Positions 8,375-18,235 of a DNA stretch of 64,000 nucleotides are shown piece by piece. The DNA is from Furfurilactobacillus milii (GTDB taxonomy: Bacteria; Bacillota; Bacilli; Lactobacillales; Lactobacillaceae), in assembly GCF_021654115.1 (NCBI RefSeq), contig NZ_JAIWJF010000003.1, positions 240,977 through 304,976 on the forward strand, read 5' to 3'. Every line of letters begins with the position of its first letter. The first letter of the stretch is position 1. A program made the position numbers and the translations under genes. The notes below the pieces were generated by a model, which was given only the letters and a program-made list of their open reading frames with translations, did not search any database and had not been told where the DNA came from.

Positions 8375-10464
8375 TGGCACATCAATTTTTACTTGAAATT
8401 GGGTTGGAGGAAATTCCTGCTCACGTGGTGACACCAAGTATTGATCAATTGGTTGAACGCACAAAAAACTATTTGGCCGAACAACGGATAACGTTTGACA
8501 GCATCAAACCATTTTCCACACCACGGCGGTTAGCGTTACTGATTTCTGGTCTAGCTGATAAGCAACCAGATGTTGAAGAAGAAGTTAAGGGCCCGGCTAA
8601 ACGGATTGCGCAGGATAAAGATGGCAACTGGACAAAAGCGGCTCAAGGTTTTGCTCGCGGGCAAGGTGCTAGTGTTGATGACATTATCTTTAAAGAATTA
8701 AAGGGTGAACAGTACGTTTATGTGCAAAAGCACGAAACTGGGCAAACTGTGAGTGAGGTTTTGACTGGCATGAAGGATGTCACCATGGCGATGACGTTCC
8801 CAACCATGATGAAGTGGGGCAGCTACAAGTTTCAATACATTCGCCCAATTCGTTGGTTGATTGCATTGCTGGACGATGAGGTTTTGCCATTCAGTATTCT
8901 CGACATCAGCACAGGTCGAACTAGTCAAGGTCATCGTTTCCTTGGACACGAAGTGGAAATTGCACGGCCGGCAGATTATGAAGAAGCCCTGACAAGTCAG
9001 TTTGTTATCGCAGACGCCGCCAAACGTAAGACTAAAATTCGTCAACAAATTCAAGCACTTGCGACGGAACACAACTGGACGATTGATATTGATGAGGACT
9101 TACTGGAAGAAGTTAACAACCTAGTTGAATGGCCAACGGCGTTTGCTGGTCACTTTGATGCTAAATACCTCACAATCCCGGATGAGGTTTTGATTACTTC
9201 AATGAAGGATCATCAACGTTTCTTCTACGTGCGTGACGAGAATGGCAAGTTGTTGCCAAACTTTGTTTCGGTGCGTAACGGGAATGATCAGCACTTGGAC
9301 AACGTGATTGCTGGGAATGAAAAAGTGCTAACTGCCCGTTTGGAAGATGCGATGTTCTTCTATGAGGAAGATCAAAAGCATGACATCGACTTTTATGTGA
9401 ATAAGCTGAAGTCGGTTAGTTTCCACGACAAGATTGGTTCCATGACTGAACACATGAAGCGGACTGGCATTATTGCTAATTTGATTGGCCAACGTGTTGG
9501 CCTTAGTGAAACCGAGTTAGCAGATCTACAGCGAGCAAGTGAGATTTACAAGTTTGACTTGGTAACTGGCATGGTAGGCGAATTTGCCGAGTTGCAGGGC
9601 GTTATGGGCGAAAAGTATGCCTTACTGTTTGGCGAGAAACCGGCAGTTGCACAAGCTATTCGTGAACACTACATGCCTGTTTCAGCTGATGGTAGTTTGC
9701 CACAATCTAACGTTGGCGCAGCTTTGGCGATTGCAGACAAGTACGATAGTATCACTGCGTTCTTTGTAGCCGACATGATCCCTAATGGTTCTAACGACCC
9801 GTATGCTTTACGGCGTCAGGCGTTTGGTATTGTACGGATCCTGCGCGATCGGAAATGGCACTTGCCGTTGTTGAAGATGGGGCAAGACTTTGAAATTGCG
9901 CTGTCCAATAAGCACGTTGAATTCAATCCAGAGCTAACCGCTAACTTAGCTTCTAGCCGCAAACGGATTCAAGAATTCATGAACGACCGGGTCCGTCAAT
10001 GGTTTGCTGGCCAGCATGTTCGTCATGATATTGTGGATGCTGTCACGAGCGCTGACACCACAGATGTTGTGAACATGTTGGATGATGCGGCCGCATTAGT
10101 GGCCCATGTGGATGATAGCAATTTCAAGGATGCCATTGAAGCATTAACGCGGGTTGCCCGATTAACGAAACAAGATCTGTTGGACGCACCATCGCTGCCA
10201 GTTGATCCTAAATTGTTTGAAAACGATGCAGAACAAAAACTGTATGACGGTGTTAATGATGTTAAGGCTCATTTCGATGACCGGACGCCAGAGCAAAACT
10301 ACCAGGCATTGGCTGATTTGCAACCAGTTATCGATGCTTACTTTGAAGCCAATATGGTTATGGATGATAACGAAGCCATTCGGCGTAACCGTTTGAATCA
10401 ACTCGCGCAACTCACGAAACTTACCATTCACCTTGGTGATCTTAAGCAATTGATCGTTAAATAG
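8374..10464 (+). CDS. glyS: Glycyl-tRNA synthetase beta subunit
   Basis: This 696-aa beta subunit of the heterotetrameric enzyme provides tRNA binding. It opens with the family signature [15 protein letters not shown] and continues with [14 protein letters not shown], the [10 protein letters not shown] segment, the HD-like middle part and a C-terminal anticodon-binding domain. Length is normal. It is translationally coupled to glyQ. No terminator lies directly after it; the structured element at 10480-10930 follows before the first terminator at 10990. Confidence 0.97.
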   Translation: MAHQFLLEIGLEEIPAHVVTPSIDQLVERTKNYLAEQRITFDSIKPFSTPRRLALLISGLADKQPDVEEEVKGPAKRIAQDKDGNWTKAAQGFARGQGASVDDIIFKELKGEQYVYVQKHETGQTVSEVLTGMKDVTMAMTFPTMMKWGSYKFQYIRPIRWLIALLDDEVLPFSILDISTGRTSQGHRFLGHEVEIARPADYEEALTSQFVIADAAKRKTKIRQQIQALATEHNWTIDIDEDLLEEVNNLVEWPTAFAGHFDAKYLTIPDEVLITSMKDHQRFFYVRDENGKLLPNFVSVRNGNDQHLDNVIAGNEKVLTARLEDAMFFYEEDQKHDIDFYVNKLKSVSFHDKIGSMTEHMKRTGIIANLIGQRVGLSETELADLQRASEIYKFDLVTGMVGEFAELQGVMGEKYALLFGEKPAVAQAIREHYMPVSADGSLPQSNVGAALAIADKYDSITAFFVADMIPNGSNDPYALRRQAFGIVRILRDRKWHLPLLKMGQDFEIALSNKHVEFNPELTANLASSRKRIQEFMNDRVRQWFAGQHVRHDIVDAVTSADTTDVVNMLDDAAALVAHVDDSNFKDAIEALTRVARLTKQDLLDAPSLPVDPKLFENDAEQKLYDGVNDVKAHFDDRTPEQNYQALADLQPVIDAYFEANMVMDDNEAIRRNRLNQLAQLTKLTIHLGDLKQLIVK

Positions 10465-10479
10465 TTGGTTGGCACCTTA

Positions 10480-10930
10480 CGCTTCCGGTTGTCCACATTG
10501 ATACGCTCGCCGTGGGACCGGTTCGAGTCTCCTGAAAACCGGAGTCTTTCACCTCGCCGCCAAGCCTCGTGAAACCCCGAGTCTCGGCGACCGTCCGTGA
10601 TGTAAATTCGAGAGAACCATTCGAATTAACATCACTTTCACGGCTCGGTATCAATGTTGACGCCCTCAAGCTCACATAATGAGCGACAGGATGCTGGCAA
10701 AGCACACCTGTGGCACTCATGGATAGCTTTAACCACTTGAATGGAAAGAGTGAAGGCGAGCAGAGACAGAGTTTCCGTGTCGGCAACACTAAATGGGGTG
10801 GGTTTACCCATTTAGTGTTGCAGGATGACTTATGAGACGTGGGCTTCGGCTCATAATCAAGGTTGAAAACCGTGTTTTGTGCGGGTTGAGACCGGTCCCA
10901 CGGAAACGACGTCTCTGGTCGACGTAACGA
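10480..10930 (+). ncRNA. Large structured RNA-like element, long form, unassigned
   Basis: This gene-free stretch is packed with stems. CCGTGGGACCGGT (10510-10522) pairs with ACCGGTCCCACGG (10891-10903) and encloses the rest. Inside are 10555-10589, the 7+7-bp hairpin 10591-10643 with extra closing CCGT/ACGG, and GCTCA/TGAGC 10670-10684. Further in are ACAGG/CCTGT 10686-10711, a perfect 15-bp hairpin 10783-10821, and 10830-10856 with a GC-UUCG-GC tetraloop. GTCCACATTGATAC (10491-10504) also pairs with 10648-10661, which would form a pseudoknot with the outer stem. The UUCG loop and the downstream terminator favour the plus strand. I saw no RNase P (GAGGAAAGTCC), tmRNA or SRP signature. A 74-nt relative is at 36515-36588. 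Confidence 0.5.
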
Positions 10931-10989
10931 CATTCAGCACATTGACTTATGGTGATGAAATAGAGTTAACTGTTGTTGATAATTTGAAT

Positions 10990-11048
10990 AGTAGTTGATT
11001 GAACCGGGAAGAAAAAATTGTCCTGTCAATCAGCTGCTATTTTTATTT
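10990..11048 (+). terminator. Intrinsic terminator downstream of the structured element
   Basis: AGTAGTTGATTGA (10990-11002) pairs with TCAATCAGCTGCT (11026-11038) with G-T wobbles, followed by ATTTTTATTT. It would end transcripts from glyQS or from the structured element before the DUF488 gene. Confidence 0.75.
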
Positions 11049-11053
11049 AGTAC

Positions 11054-11059
11054 TATACT
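11054..11059 (+). promoter_or_regulatory. -10 box before the DUF488 gene
   Basis: TATACT lies at 11054-11059, about 58 nt before the ATG, just after the terminator. No convincing -35 is seen. Confidence 0.35.
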
Positions 11060-11116
11060 AAACGTGAGAAATATTTAATTTGAAACCGTTAGATTGCGGT
11101 TTGGGAGTGGTAAGCA

Positions 11117-11482
11117 ATGGCATTACAGCTGAAACGAATTTACGAAGCACCAGCTGCCAGCGATGGGCAACGAATCTTTGTCGATCGGTTGTGGGCACGT
11201 GGCATCAGTAAGGAACGGGCGGCATTAACCGACTGGGACAAGGAGATTGCGCCATCCGCAGAATTGCGAAAACAGTTTGGTCATGATCCTGAAAAGTTTC
11301 CGGCTTTTAAACGTGAATATGAACGGGAACTTGCAACTAATGAGATGACGAATGCCTTTATTGAAAAGATTCGGGCAGGATTAGCAGCGGGTAACGTGAC
11401 GCTGTTGTTTGGTGCTAAGGATGAGGAGCATAATAATGCAGTCGTGCTCAAGGAATTCATTGAAGCGCGCTTGACAAAATAA
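11117..11482 (+). CDS. DUF488 family protein (YeaO-like)
   Basis: This 121-aa cytoplasmic protein has the family's N-terminal LKRIYEAP, then GQRIFVDRLWARGISKE, DWDKEIAPSAELRKQFGHDPEKF and a C-terminal LLFGAKDEEHNNAVVLKEFI. These segments mark DUF488. The function is unknown. GGAGTGG precedes the ATG. It appears to be a single-gene unit between the structured element and the dnaG promoter. Confidence 0.9.
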   Translation: MALQLKRIYEAPAASDGQRIFVDRLWARGISKERAALTDWDKEIAPSAELRKQFGHDPEKFPAFKREYERELATNEMTNAFIEKIRAGLAAGNVTLLFGAKDEEHNNAVVLKEFIEARLTK

Positions 11483-11542
11483 TTTAATAACTGGGCACTA
11501 AAATACACGAATTCAAATACTGTACATTGCTGTCAAAGCGTG

Positions 11543-11548
11543 TATAAT
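11543..11548 (+). promoter_or_regulatory. -10 box of the dnaG-rpoD operon
   Basis: A perfect TATAAT lies at 11543-11548, about 128 nt before the chosen dnaG start. The -35 at 17-nt spacing (CTGTAC) is poor. Confidence 0.45.
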
Positions 11549-11675
11549 ACTCATTGTGTGTAATTGGGCTCAATTTTAGTCGCATTTTTTGTCTCGCGAA
11601 ACTTAACGTTCACGATGTCGGAAGGTGCGTCTTTTTACGCTCAATAGGCCAGGCTTCAGCACTGGAGGTGATGTT

Positions 11676-13520
11676 GTGGCAATGAGAATTCCAGAGGATG
11701 TCATCGAAAACGTTCGCAGTTCAGTGAATATTGCGGACGTAGTAGGTCAGTATGTACAGTTAAAAAAATCCGGTAAAAATTTGTTTGGCTTGTGTCCATT
11801 TCATGAAGAAAAGACACCGTCATTTTCGGTTAACGAAGAAAAACAAATTTTCCACTGCTTTAGTTGTGGTCGTGGCGGTAACGTGTTTAAGTTCTTAATG
11901 GAACTGAATAACATCAGTTTTCCCGAAGCAGTCCTTCAAGTAGCTGATGATGCCAACATCACCATTGCTGACGAGTATAAGCAGACTGAAAGTAGCCCGG
12001 TTAATTCTGAGTTTGGACAGTTAATTGGCTTATACGAGGATGCTGCTAAACTTTATCATCATGTGTTAATGAACACGCAGGTTGGTGAAGAAGCACTGGA
12101 TTATTTGCATAAACGTGGACTGGACGATGATACGATCAACACGTTTGACATTGGCTTTGCACCTGCCGAAGGGCTATTGAAACCCTTCTTTGAAGAGCGT
12201 CACGTTGATTATCAAACATTGCGTAGTTCTGGATTGTTCATTGAGAACCAGGATGGGCAATTGCGTGATCGTTTTAGTAACCGAGTGATGTTTACGATTC
12301 GTAACGCTAGTGGCAAGGTGATCGCTTTTTCAGGTCGCTTGTTGCATAAGGATCCAGATGCGCCAAAATATTTGAATAGTCCAGAAACGAAGATTTTTCA
12401 TAAGAGTGATACGTTATTTAATTTTGACCTAGCTCGCCGTGAGATTCGTAAGGCGGACGCTGTCATTTTGTTTGAAGGGTTTATGGACGTTATTGCAGCC
12501 TATTCTGCTGGGGTAAAGAACGGCATTGCTTCCATGGGAACTAGCTTAACCACCGATCAGATTGGCATTTTGCAGCGTGTGACTAACACCTTGTATGTTT
12601 CGTATGACGGTGATGATGCAGGTCAAAACGCAACTCACCGGGCGCTGTCGCTAATTAGTGGTCAAAGCAATATGGATTTAGGTGTTGTGCAAATGCCTGA
12701 AGGCCTGGATCCAGATGAATACTTGCGAAAGTATGACGCTGAACACTTCCGGGCGGTTTACGAAGGTGCCAAGGAAACGCCCGTTGGGTTTGCGTTACGC
12801 TATTTAGCGCGTGGACGTAATCTTGATAATCAAAGTGATCAGTTGACTTACCTGAATGAAGTGTTAAAGATTGTCGCTGGTGTCCACTCGCCAGTTGAGC
12901 AGGATTTATATCTGAATCAACTGGTGGATCGCTTTGGTGTTGATAAGGCTAGTTTAAAAGAGCAACTGGCTGACATTCGTCAAACACAGACGTCAACCGT
13001 TGTTCCTGGCGAACAGCCGGCCACACCGTTGCCGAGTACGCCGACACCAGTGAAGCAGCTAGTGCGTGAGCCGGCGCACTTAGATCGCATTGAACGTGCA
13101 GAACGATTATTGTTGCATCGCATGTTAATTGATCAGAGCGTTTGGCTACACGTCACGGCTAATCAGGATTTTCATTTCGTCCATGACCAGTATCAAACAT
13201 TGTTTTTAATGGCTCAGGGATTCAAACAAACGCACGCTGATGTTCAAATTGCGGCATTCTTGGATTACGTCAACGATGATGAGTTACAACATACATTGAT
13301 TGATATCACAGAGCAGCCCAATGTTGACCGGGATGATATGACCGATGTGAATGATTGTATGCACATCATCATGAATCAAGCGCCTATTGAGGAGCAGATT
13401 CGGCAGAAGAACATTGCCATGATTGAGGCCAAGCGATTGAATAATCATGACCTCCAAAATCAGCTAACCTTGGAATTAGTTAATTTGTACAAGCAAAAGC
13501 AGGCGATGAAAAATGCTTGA
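11676..13520 (+). CDS. dnaG: DNA primase
   Basis: This 614-aa primase makes RNA primers at the replication fork. The N-terminal zinc ribbon has Cys40, His43, Cys61 and Cys64 (CPFH and CFSCGRGG). A TOPRIM core follows with ILFEGFMDVIAAY and YDGDDAGQNA, then a C-terminal DnaB-binding helical domain. GTG 11676 is chosen because GGAGGTGAT (11664-11672) sits just before it. A longer reading from 11625 would add a non-homologous N-terminus. It forms the macromolecular-synthesis operon with rpoD, 64 nt downstream. Confidence 0.96.
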   Translation: MAMRIPEDVIENVRSSVNIADVVGQYVQLKKSGKNLFGLCPFHEEKTPSFSVNEEKQIFHCFSCGRGGNVFKFLMELNNISFPEAVLQVADDANITIADEYKQTESSPVNSEFGQLIGLYEDAAKLYHHVLMNTQVGEEALDYLHKRGLDDDTINTFDIGFAPAEGLLKPFFEERHVDYQTLRSSGLFIENQDGQLRDRFSNRVMFTIRNASGKVIAFSGRLLHKDPDAPKYLNSPETKIFHKSDTLFNFDLARREIRKADAVILFEGFMDVIAAYSAGVKNGIASMGTSLTTDQIGILQRVTNTLYVSYDGDDAGQNATHRALSLISGQSNMDLGVVQMPEGLDPDEYLRKYDAEHFRAVYEGAKETPVGFALRYLARGRNLDNQSDQLTYLNEVLKIVAGVHSPVEQDLYLNQLVDRFGVDKASLKEQLADIRQTQTSTVVPGEQPATPLPSTPTPVKQLVREPAHLDRIERAERLLLHRMLIDQSVWLHVTANQDFHFVHDQYQTLFLMAQGFKQTHADVQIAAFLDYVNDDELQHTLIDITEQPNVDRDDMTDVNDCMHIIMNQAPIEEQIRQKNIAMIEAKRLNNHDLQNQLTLELVNLYKQKQAMKNA

Positions 13521-13584
13521 TAATTCTATTAATCGGTGTAAACTTATTTATTTGTCGGATTGTGAATACTAAGGGGGACCTTGC

Positions 13585-14718
13585 ATGTCTGAAAAGAAAA
13601 CAACATCTACAAAAGATTTTGATGAAAAGAAGTACAAAACAGCAGTTAACGCATTAATTAAGAACCGTAAGAAGGCTAAAGAAGTCCGTTATGATGAATT
13701 ACAAACGGAACTGGTTAAGCCATTTGCGTTGGACGCCGACAAAATTGATGATTTAATGCAAAAAGTTGAGGATGCTGGTATCAGCATCGTTGATGAAAAT
13801 GGTGACCCCTCTGAACATGCCTTAAAGAACAAAAAGAGTAGTGTTACGACTAAGGAATTAAAGGCTAGTGATGCAGCACCATCCGGAGTTAAAATCAATG
13901 ATCCGGTACGGATGTACCTGAAGGAAATTGGTCGTGTTTCTCTGTTATCTGCCGATGAAGAAGTTGCCTTGGCTCTGCGAATTGAGCAAGGTGACGAATC
14001 AGCTAAGCAAGAATTGGCTGAAGCTAACTTACGGCTGGTCGTCTCAATTGCTAAGCGATACGTTGGCCGGGGTATGCAGTTCCTTGATTTAATTCAAGAA
14101 GGTAATATGGGACTGATGAAGGCCGTTGAAAAGTTTGATTACCGCAAAGGATTTAAATTTTCAACGTATGCCACTTGGTGGATTCGTCAGGCCATTACCC
14201 GTGCGATTGCTGACCAGGCACGGACAATTCGGATTCCCGTTCACATGGTTGAAACAATCAACAAATTGATTCGGATTCAACGTCAATTACTTCAAGACTT
14301 AGGTCGTGAACCAATTCCTGAAGAAATTGGTGCTGAAATGGATATGCCAACGGAAAAAGTTCGTGAAATCTTGAAGATTGCGCAAGAACCTGTTTCTTTG
14401 GAAACACCAATTGGTGAAGAGGATGACTCTCACTTAGGTGATTTCATTGAAGACCAGGATGCAACTTCACCAGCTGACCACGCAGCCTATGAACTGCTGA
14501 AGGAACAGTTGGAAAGCGTTTTGGATACGTTAACTGACCGTGAGGAAAATGTGCTTCGTTTGCGTTTTGGGTTGGACGATGGCCGGACCCGGACTTTGGA
14601 AGAAGTTGGTAAGGTATTTGGTGTTACGCGTGAACGAATTCGTCAGATTGAAGCGAAGGCTTTACGTAAGTTACGCCACCCAAGTCGTTCTAAGCAATTG
14701 AAGGATTTTTTGGAATAG
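13585..14718 (+). CDS. rpoD: RNA polymerase primary sigma factor SigA/RpoD
   Basis: This 377-aa housekeeping sigma factor has region 1.1 at the N-terminus and region 1.2 starting at [13 protein letters not shown]. The region 2 block is [17 protein letters not shown] through [18 protein letters not shown], which reads the -10. Region 3 follows, then the region 4.2 helix-turn-helix [20 protein letters not shown] near residues 338-357, which reads the -35. GGGGGA precedes the ATG. It is the second gene of the dnaG operon and is followed by a terminator. Confidence 0.98.
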   Translation: MSEKKTTSTKDFDEKKYKTAVNALIKNRKKAKEVRYDELQTELVKPFALDADKIDDLMQKVEDAGISIVDENGDPSEHALKNKKSSVTTKELKASDAAPSGVKINDPVRMYLKEIGRVSLLSADEEVALALRIEQGDESAKQELAEANLRLVVSIAKRYVGRGMQFLDLIQEGNMGLMKAVEKFDYRKGFKFSTYATWWIRQAITRAIADQARTIRIPVHMVETINKLIRIQRQLLQDLGREPIPEEIGAEMDMPTEKVREILKIAQEPVSLETPIGEEDDSHLGDFIEDQDATSPADHAAYELLKEQLESVLDTLTDREENVLRLRFGLDDGRTRTLEEVGKVFGVTRERIRQIEAKALRKLRHPSRSKQLKDFLE

Positions 14719-14804
14719 TCAAGGCGTCACTAAGATTAGTAGTATAGGCAAGTCAATTGTAATGAGCCTATTTCGAAAAGTTTAAATATAATTAGATTTG
14801 TAAT

Positions 14805-14848
14805 GCATTCATGATCAATTTTTAAAATTGACTATGGATGCTTTTTTT
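14805..14848 (+). terminator. Intrinsic terminator after rpoD
   Basis: A stem from GCATTCATGATCAAT pairs with ATTGACTATGGATGC across a short A/T loop, then seven T. The rest of 14719-15017 holds only a TATACT (14924-14929), a possible -10 for trmK. Confidence 0.8.
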
Positions 14849-15017
14849 AGTTTGAAAAATAGTCAGTAGGCTATCTGACGATAAAGTTCTGCAAAAATTC
14901 TGCAACTGGCGTGAAGTGATTGGTATACTGGTAGTAAAGACAGCGGATGCACCGGCGACGATTGTTACGTCATGAATCGCTTTTAGTTCTAATAATCGGT
15001 GCACAAGAGGAGGATAC

Positions 15018-15734
15018 ATGGACGCGGATCATTTATCAAAACGACTGGCTGCTGTGGCGGCCTACGTGCCTGTCAATTCACGCATGGCTGATATTGGCTC
15101 AGATCATGCTTACTTACCAGTTTATCTGGCCAAACGCCAACAAATTTCGTATGCGGTGGCAGGAGAGGTTGTTGACGGACCGTTTGAAAATGCCAAAACG
15201 GAGATTGCCAACCAGAATTTGACCGAGCGGATTGATGCTCGTCTGGGAGACGGGGTAACGGTGCTTAAACCCGACGATAACATTGACACGATTGTCATTG
15301 CGGGGATGGGTGGCACACTAATCAGTGACATTCTGGAGCGCGGTTGGCAACAACTGACTGGCAACGAATTACTCGTGTTACAGCCAAACGTCGGTGAATA
15401 TCACTTACGTAAATGGCTGGCCGCCCATGCCTATCAAATTACGGCTGAGCAAATTTTAAAGGATGATGGGCACATTTATGAAATTATGGTGGCCCACAAG
15501 GTCAAGGAGCCGTTTTCACTAAATGAACTGGATGCACGTTTTGGGCACTTTTTACTCGCCAAGCCCAATGCTGCGTTTGTCGAAAAATGGCAGCATGAGC
15601 AGCAGCGGAACGCACACGTATTAGCGTCACTAAATCATGCAGCAAACGTACCCGTTGCTAAACAGCAGGAATTGCAACATGAACAGCAACTAATTGAGGA
15701 GGTCCTACAAGATGCAAGCACAAACCTTAATTGA
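15018..15734 (+). CDS. trmK: tRNA (adenine(22)-N(1))-methyltransferase TrmK
   Basis: This 238-aa SAM-dependent enzyme methylates A22 of tRNA. The SAM-binding loop is ADIGSDHAYLP (residues 24-34), and the family motif AGMGG lies at 95-99, followed by LQPNVGEYHLRKWL. GAGGAGG precedes the ATG. Its last 23 nt overlap the Nif3 gene, as is usual for this pair in Firmicutes, so the two are translationally coupled. Confidence 0.95.
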   Translation: MDADHLSKRLAAVAAYVPVNSRMADIGSDHAYLPVYLAKRQQISYAVAGEVVDGPFENAKTEIANQNLTERIDARLGDGVTVLKPDDNIDTIVIAGMGGTLISDILERGWQQLTGNELLVLQPNVGEYHLRKWLAAHAYQITAEQILKDDGHIYEIMVAHKVKEPFSLNELDARFGHFLLAKPNAAFVEKWQHEQQRNAHVLASLNHAANVPVAKQQELQHEQQLIEEVLQDASTNLN

Positions 15735-16512
15735 GCAATTCGAAAAGTTTGCACCACTTCGTTATCGCGAAGCCGGTGATCCAACTGGTTTTCAAATCGG
15801 TAGTCGACAGGCAGAAATTCATAAAGTTTTGGTGACTTTAGACGTTCGGCCCGAGGTTGTTGATGAAGCGATTGCCGAACACGCTGATTTTATTTTTGCC
15901 CATCATCCAGTTATGTTTCGACCTGCTAAAAATCTTGATTTTGATGCCGATCCACAGCTAGCGATGTACGGCAAAATCATTGCTAATCACATTACTGTGT
16001 ACGCTGCTCACACTAATTTGGATAACGCTCCAGGTGGTATGAATGACTGGCTTGCTGAGCAATTGCAACTGGAGCACGTTCAGTCATGGCTACCTAATCC
16101 TGACGCGCCTGAGGTATCAATGGGTCGGGTCGGTGAGCTAGCAGAGCCGATGTCAATGCAAGCATTCGCTGAGTATTGCAAAACGCAATTTAAAATCGGC
16201 GGTTTGCGGTTGCTTTCACATGAACAAACCAAACAAGTTAGCAAAGTTGCCATTTTAGGTGGTGACGGTGGCAAATTCTTCCGTGAAGCACAGGCAACGG
16301 GTGCCGATGTCTATGTTACGGGCGACGTTTACTATCATACTGGACATGACATGCTGGCATCCGGTTTGTCTGTGGTGGACCCAGGACATCACATTGAAGC
16401 TGTTTGCATCCCCAAGTTGGCATCCATGTTCCGTCAGTGGTCTACACAATATCAATGGCATCTCGATGTTTTAGAATCAAAACCTAATACGGATCCCTTT
16501 ACTTTTGTGTAA
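15712..16512 (+). CDS. Nif3-like dinuclear metal centre hexameric protein
   Basis: This 266-aa NIF3/DUF34 protein has metal-ligand motifs AHHPVMFRP, AHTNLDNAPGGMND and the C-terminal DVYYHTGHDML and VDPGHHIEA. It lacks the long PII-like insert present in the roughly 370-aa B. subtilis homologue. The family has been linked to GTP cyclohydrolase I-like folds, but its activity is unsettled. GAGGAGGT just before ATG 15712 fixes the start inside the end of trmK. Confidence 0.93.
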   Translation: MQAQTLIEQFEKFAPLRYREAGDPTGFQIGSRQAEIHKVLVTLDVRPEVVDEAIAEHADFIFAHHPVMFRPAKNLDFDADPQLAMYGKIIANHITVYAAHTNLDNAPGGMNDWLAEQLQLEHVQSWLPNPDAPEVSMGRVGELAEPMSMQAFAEYCKTQFKIGGLRLLSHEQTKQVSKVAILGGDGGKFFREAQATGADVYVTGDVYYHTGHDMLASGLSVVDPGHHIEAVCIPKLASMFRQWSTQYQWHLDVLESKPNTDPFTFV

Positions 16513-16583
16513 GCGTGCCGAATCAGGTAGACTTGTTTTGAGGATGTTTGAACTTTATTTTAGAAAATAGGAGCGTGACAGTT

Positions 16584-17822
16584 GTGGCACAATATGAAAC
16601 CTTGCTTTCGCGGTTTATCGGTTATGTAAAGGTCAATACGAGATCGGATCCAGATTCAACAACCATTCCTTCTTCGCCTAGGGAAGTAAACTTTTTAAAG
16701 TCGATTGCTGAGGAACTAACTGAACTCGGACTATCGGATATCAAAACGGATCCTAACAGTGGTTATGTAACTGCTGTTCTACCAGCTAACGACGGCGGCA
16801 ACACAGCACCAATTGGCTTTTTAGCACACATTGATACTGCGGATTTTAATGCAGAAAACATCACACCCAACATTGTTAAGAACTATGATGGTCAATCAGA
16901 CATTAAACTTAGTGATGATGGTCAGTGGACATTAAAGCCTAGCGAATTTCCAGCATTGCACAATTACACCGATGACACATTAATTACAACTGACGGTACA
17001 ACACTTTTGGGTGCCGACGATAAAGCTGGTGTGGCAGAAATTATGACGGCCATGGAGTACTTGCTTAATCATCCAGACGTTAAGCATGGTGAGATTCATG
17101 TTGGCTTTGGTCCAGATGAAGAAATCGGTACTGGTGCGGATCACTTTGATGCTAAGGGCTTCGGCGTTAAGTATGCCTACACGGTTGATGGCGGTCCATT
17201 AGGTGAATTGGAATACGAGACGTTTAATGCTGCACAGGCAGTTGTAACTATTCAAGGGAAAGATGTTCACACGGCTACTGCTAAAGGCGTTATGCAAAAC
17301 GCACTTCAAATTGGTATTGATTTCCATAATCAATTACCTGCAAGTGACCGTCCAGAAAACACTGAGGGTCGGGAAGGCTTCTTCCACTTGTACAAAATGA
17401 CAGGGACCGTTGATCAAGCTCAATTAACGTACATTATTCGTGATCACGATCGTCAGAAGTTTGAAGACCGTAAACAACAAATGCGCGATATTGCTGATAA
17501 GCTCAATGCTACCCTAGATGAACCGCGGGTTAAATTGGTGCTGACGGACCAGTATTACAATATGCGTGAAGTGCTTGAAAAAGACATGACACCGGTTGAA
17601 CTGGCTAAAAAGGCCATGACTGATTTAGATATCGAACCTGTTATTTACCCGGTTCGTGGTGGAACAGATGGCTCCAAAATTTCATTCATGGGTGTGCCAA
17701 CGCCGAACTTGTTTGCTGGTGGTGAGAACATGCACAGCCGTTATGAATATGTTTCTCTGCAAACTATGGAACGTGCTGTTGATGTGATCTTGAAAATTAC
17801 TGAACTCAATCGGCAGGCTTAA
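16584..17822 (+). CDS. pepT: Peptidase T (tripeptide aminopeptidase, M20B)
   Basis: This 412-aa zinc aminopeptidase removes N-terminal residues from tripeptides in the cytoplasm and is important for peptide nutrition of lactic acid bacteria. Zinc and catalytic motifs are AHIDTAD (near residue 81), [40 protein letters not shown], the dimerisation HTATAKG and a final [12 protein letters not shown] with HSRYE. GTG 16584 follows AGGAG (16569-16573) and gives the family N-terminus V/M-A-Q-Y-E. A bidirectional terminator follows. Confidence 0.97.
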   Translation: MAQYETLLSRFIGYVKVNTRSDPDSTTIPSSPREVNFLKSIAEELTELGLSDIKTDPNSGYVTAVLPANDGGNTAPIGFLAHIDTADFNAENITPNIVKNYDGQSDIKLSDDGQWTLKPSEFPALHNYTDDTLITTDGTTLLGADDKAGVAEIMTAMEYLLNHPDVKHGEIHVGFGPDEEIGTGADHFDAKGFGVKYAYTVDGGPLGELEYETFNAAQAVVTIQGKDVHTATAKGVMQNALQIGIDFHNQLPASDRPENTEGREGFFHLYKMTGTVDQAQLTYIIRDHDRQKFEDRKQQMRDIADKLNATLDEPRVKLVLTDQYYNMREVLEKDMTPVELAKKAMTDLDIEPVIYPVRGGTDGSKISFMGVPTPNLFAGGENMHSRYEYVSLQTMERAVDVILKITELNRQA

Positions 17823-17853
17823 GAAGCGGTAACCATTATTTGTCGCACAAAAT

Positions 17854-17893
17854 AAAACGACCCCAACAGATACATCTGTTAGGATCGTTTTTA
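17854..17893. terminator. Bidirectional terminator between pepT and the DUF2929 gene
   Basis: A near-perfect stem (AACGA...AACAGAT against ATCTGTT...TCGTT) is flanked by an A-run on the left and a T-run on the right. It serves the convergent pepT and DUF2929 genes. Confidence 0.8.
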
Positions 17894-17936
17894 TTATCTA
17901 TCGTGTGCGATGCTGGTTAGCAACCTGCGACAACGA

Positions 17937-18137
17937 TTATGATTGACTTGCTTCATCAGCATTAGCCGCTGGTTTGTCGGCCATCATGTGTGTTGCGACT
18001 GAAGTCACAAGGCAGACGATGGCGGCAACGATGCCAATTTCAAAACTGTTATATTGCAGCAATTCTAGTTGCCCACCAATATAACCAATGACCTCGCCCC
18101 AGATGAAGCCCCAAAAGATTACAGTTAAGTAACGCAT
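17937..18137 (-). CDS. Small membrane protein, DUF2929 family
   Basis: This 66-aa protein has two predicted membrane helices (about residues 2-20 and 30-50) and a short polar Ala/Asp-rich tail. The N-terminus MRYLTVIFWGFIWGEVIGYIG fits the DUF2929 family found upstream of dnaE in Bacilli. The function is unknown. AAAGGTGG lies just before the ATG at 18137. It is transcribed divergently from dnaE. Confidence 0.8.
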   Translation of the reverse strand: MRYLTVIFWGFIWGEVIGYIGGQLELLQYNSFEIGIVAAIVCLVTSVATHMMADKPAANADEASQS

Positions 18138-18164
18138 ATTGTGACCACCTTTCATATCACTAGT

Positions 18165-18192
18165 AGTTTAACACTCTGACTACTGATTTCAA
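18165..18192 (-). promoter_or_regulatory. Promoter of the DUF2929 gene
   Basis: On the minus strand, TTGAAA (18187-18192) and TAAACT (18165-18170) are separated by 16 nt. This is an acceptable sigma-A promoter about 30 nt before the start. Confidence 0.5.
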
Positions 18193-18235
18193 TAAACTTT
18201 CATTCGCGAATACGGATAATTTTGGCGGGTTTTGT

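Noticed and set aside
10523..10890. A classic MITE with terminal inverted repeats
   Set aside because: Inside the duplicated ACCGGT the ends (TCGAGTC and GGGTTGA) are not convincing inverted repeats. Insertion remains possible, but a transposase-type MITE cannot be claimed.
10480..10930. RNase P RNA, tmRNA or SRP RNA
   Set aside because: The conserved GAGGAAAGTCC and ACAGAA blocks of RNase P, the tRNA-like ends of tmRNA and the SRP GGAA/Alu pattern are not present on either strand in the right order.
10457..10933. A 158-codon open frame on the minus strand across the structured element
   Set aside because: It has no ribosome binding site, its composition follows the hairpins, and a similar fragment appears only where the repeat recurs at 36515. 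The frame is a by-product of the structured sequence.
11590..11615. A LexA-like site before dnaG (GAAAC...CGTTC)
   Set aside because: The half-sites are separated by six bases, not four, and lack the outer consensus bases.
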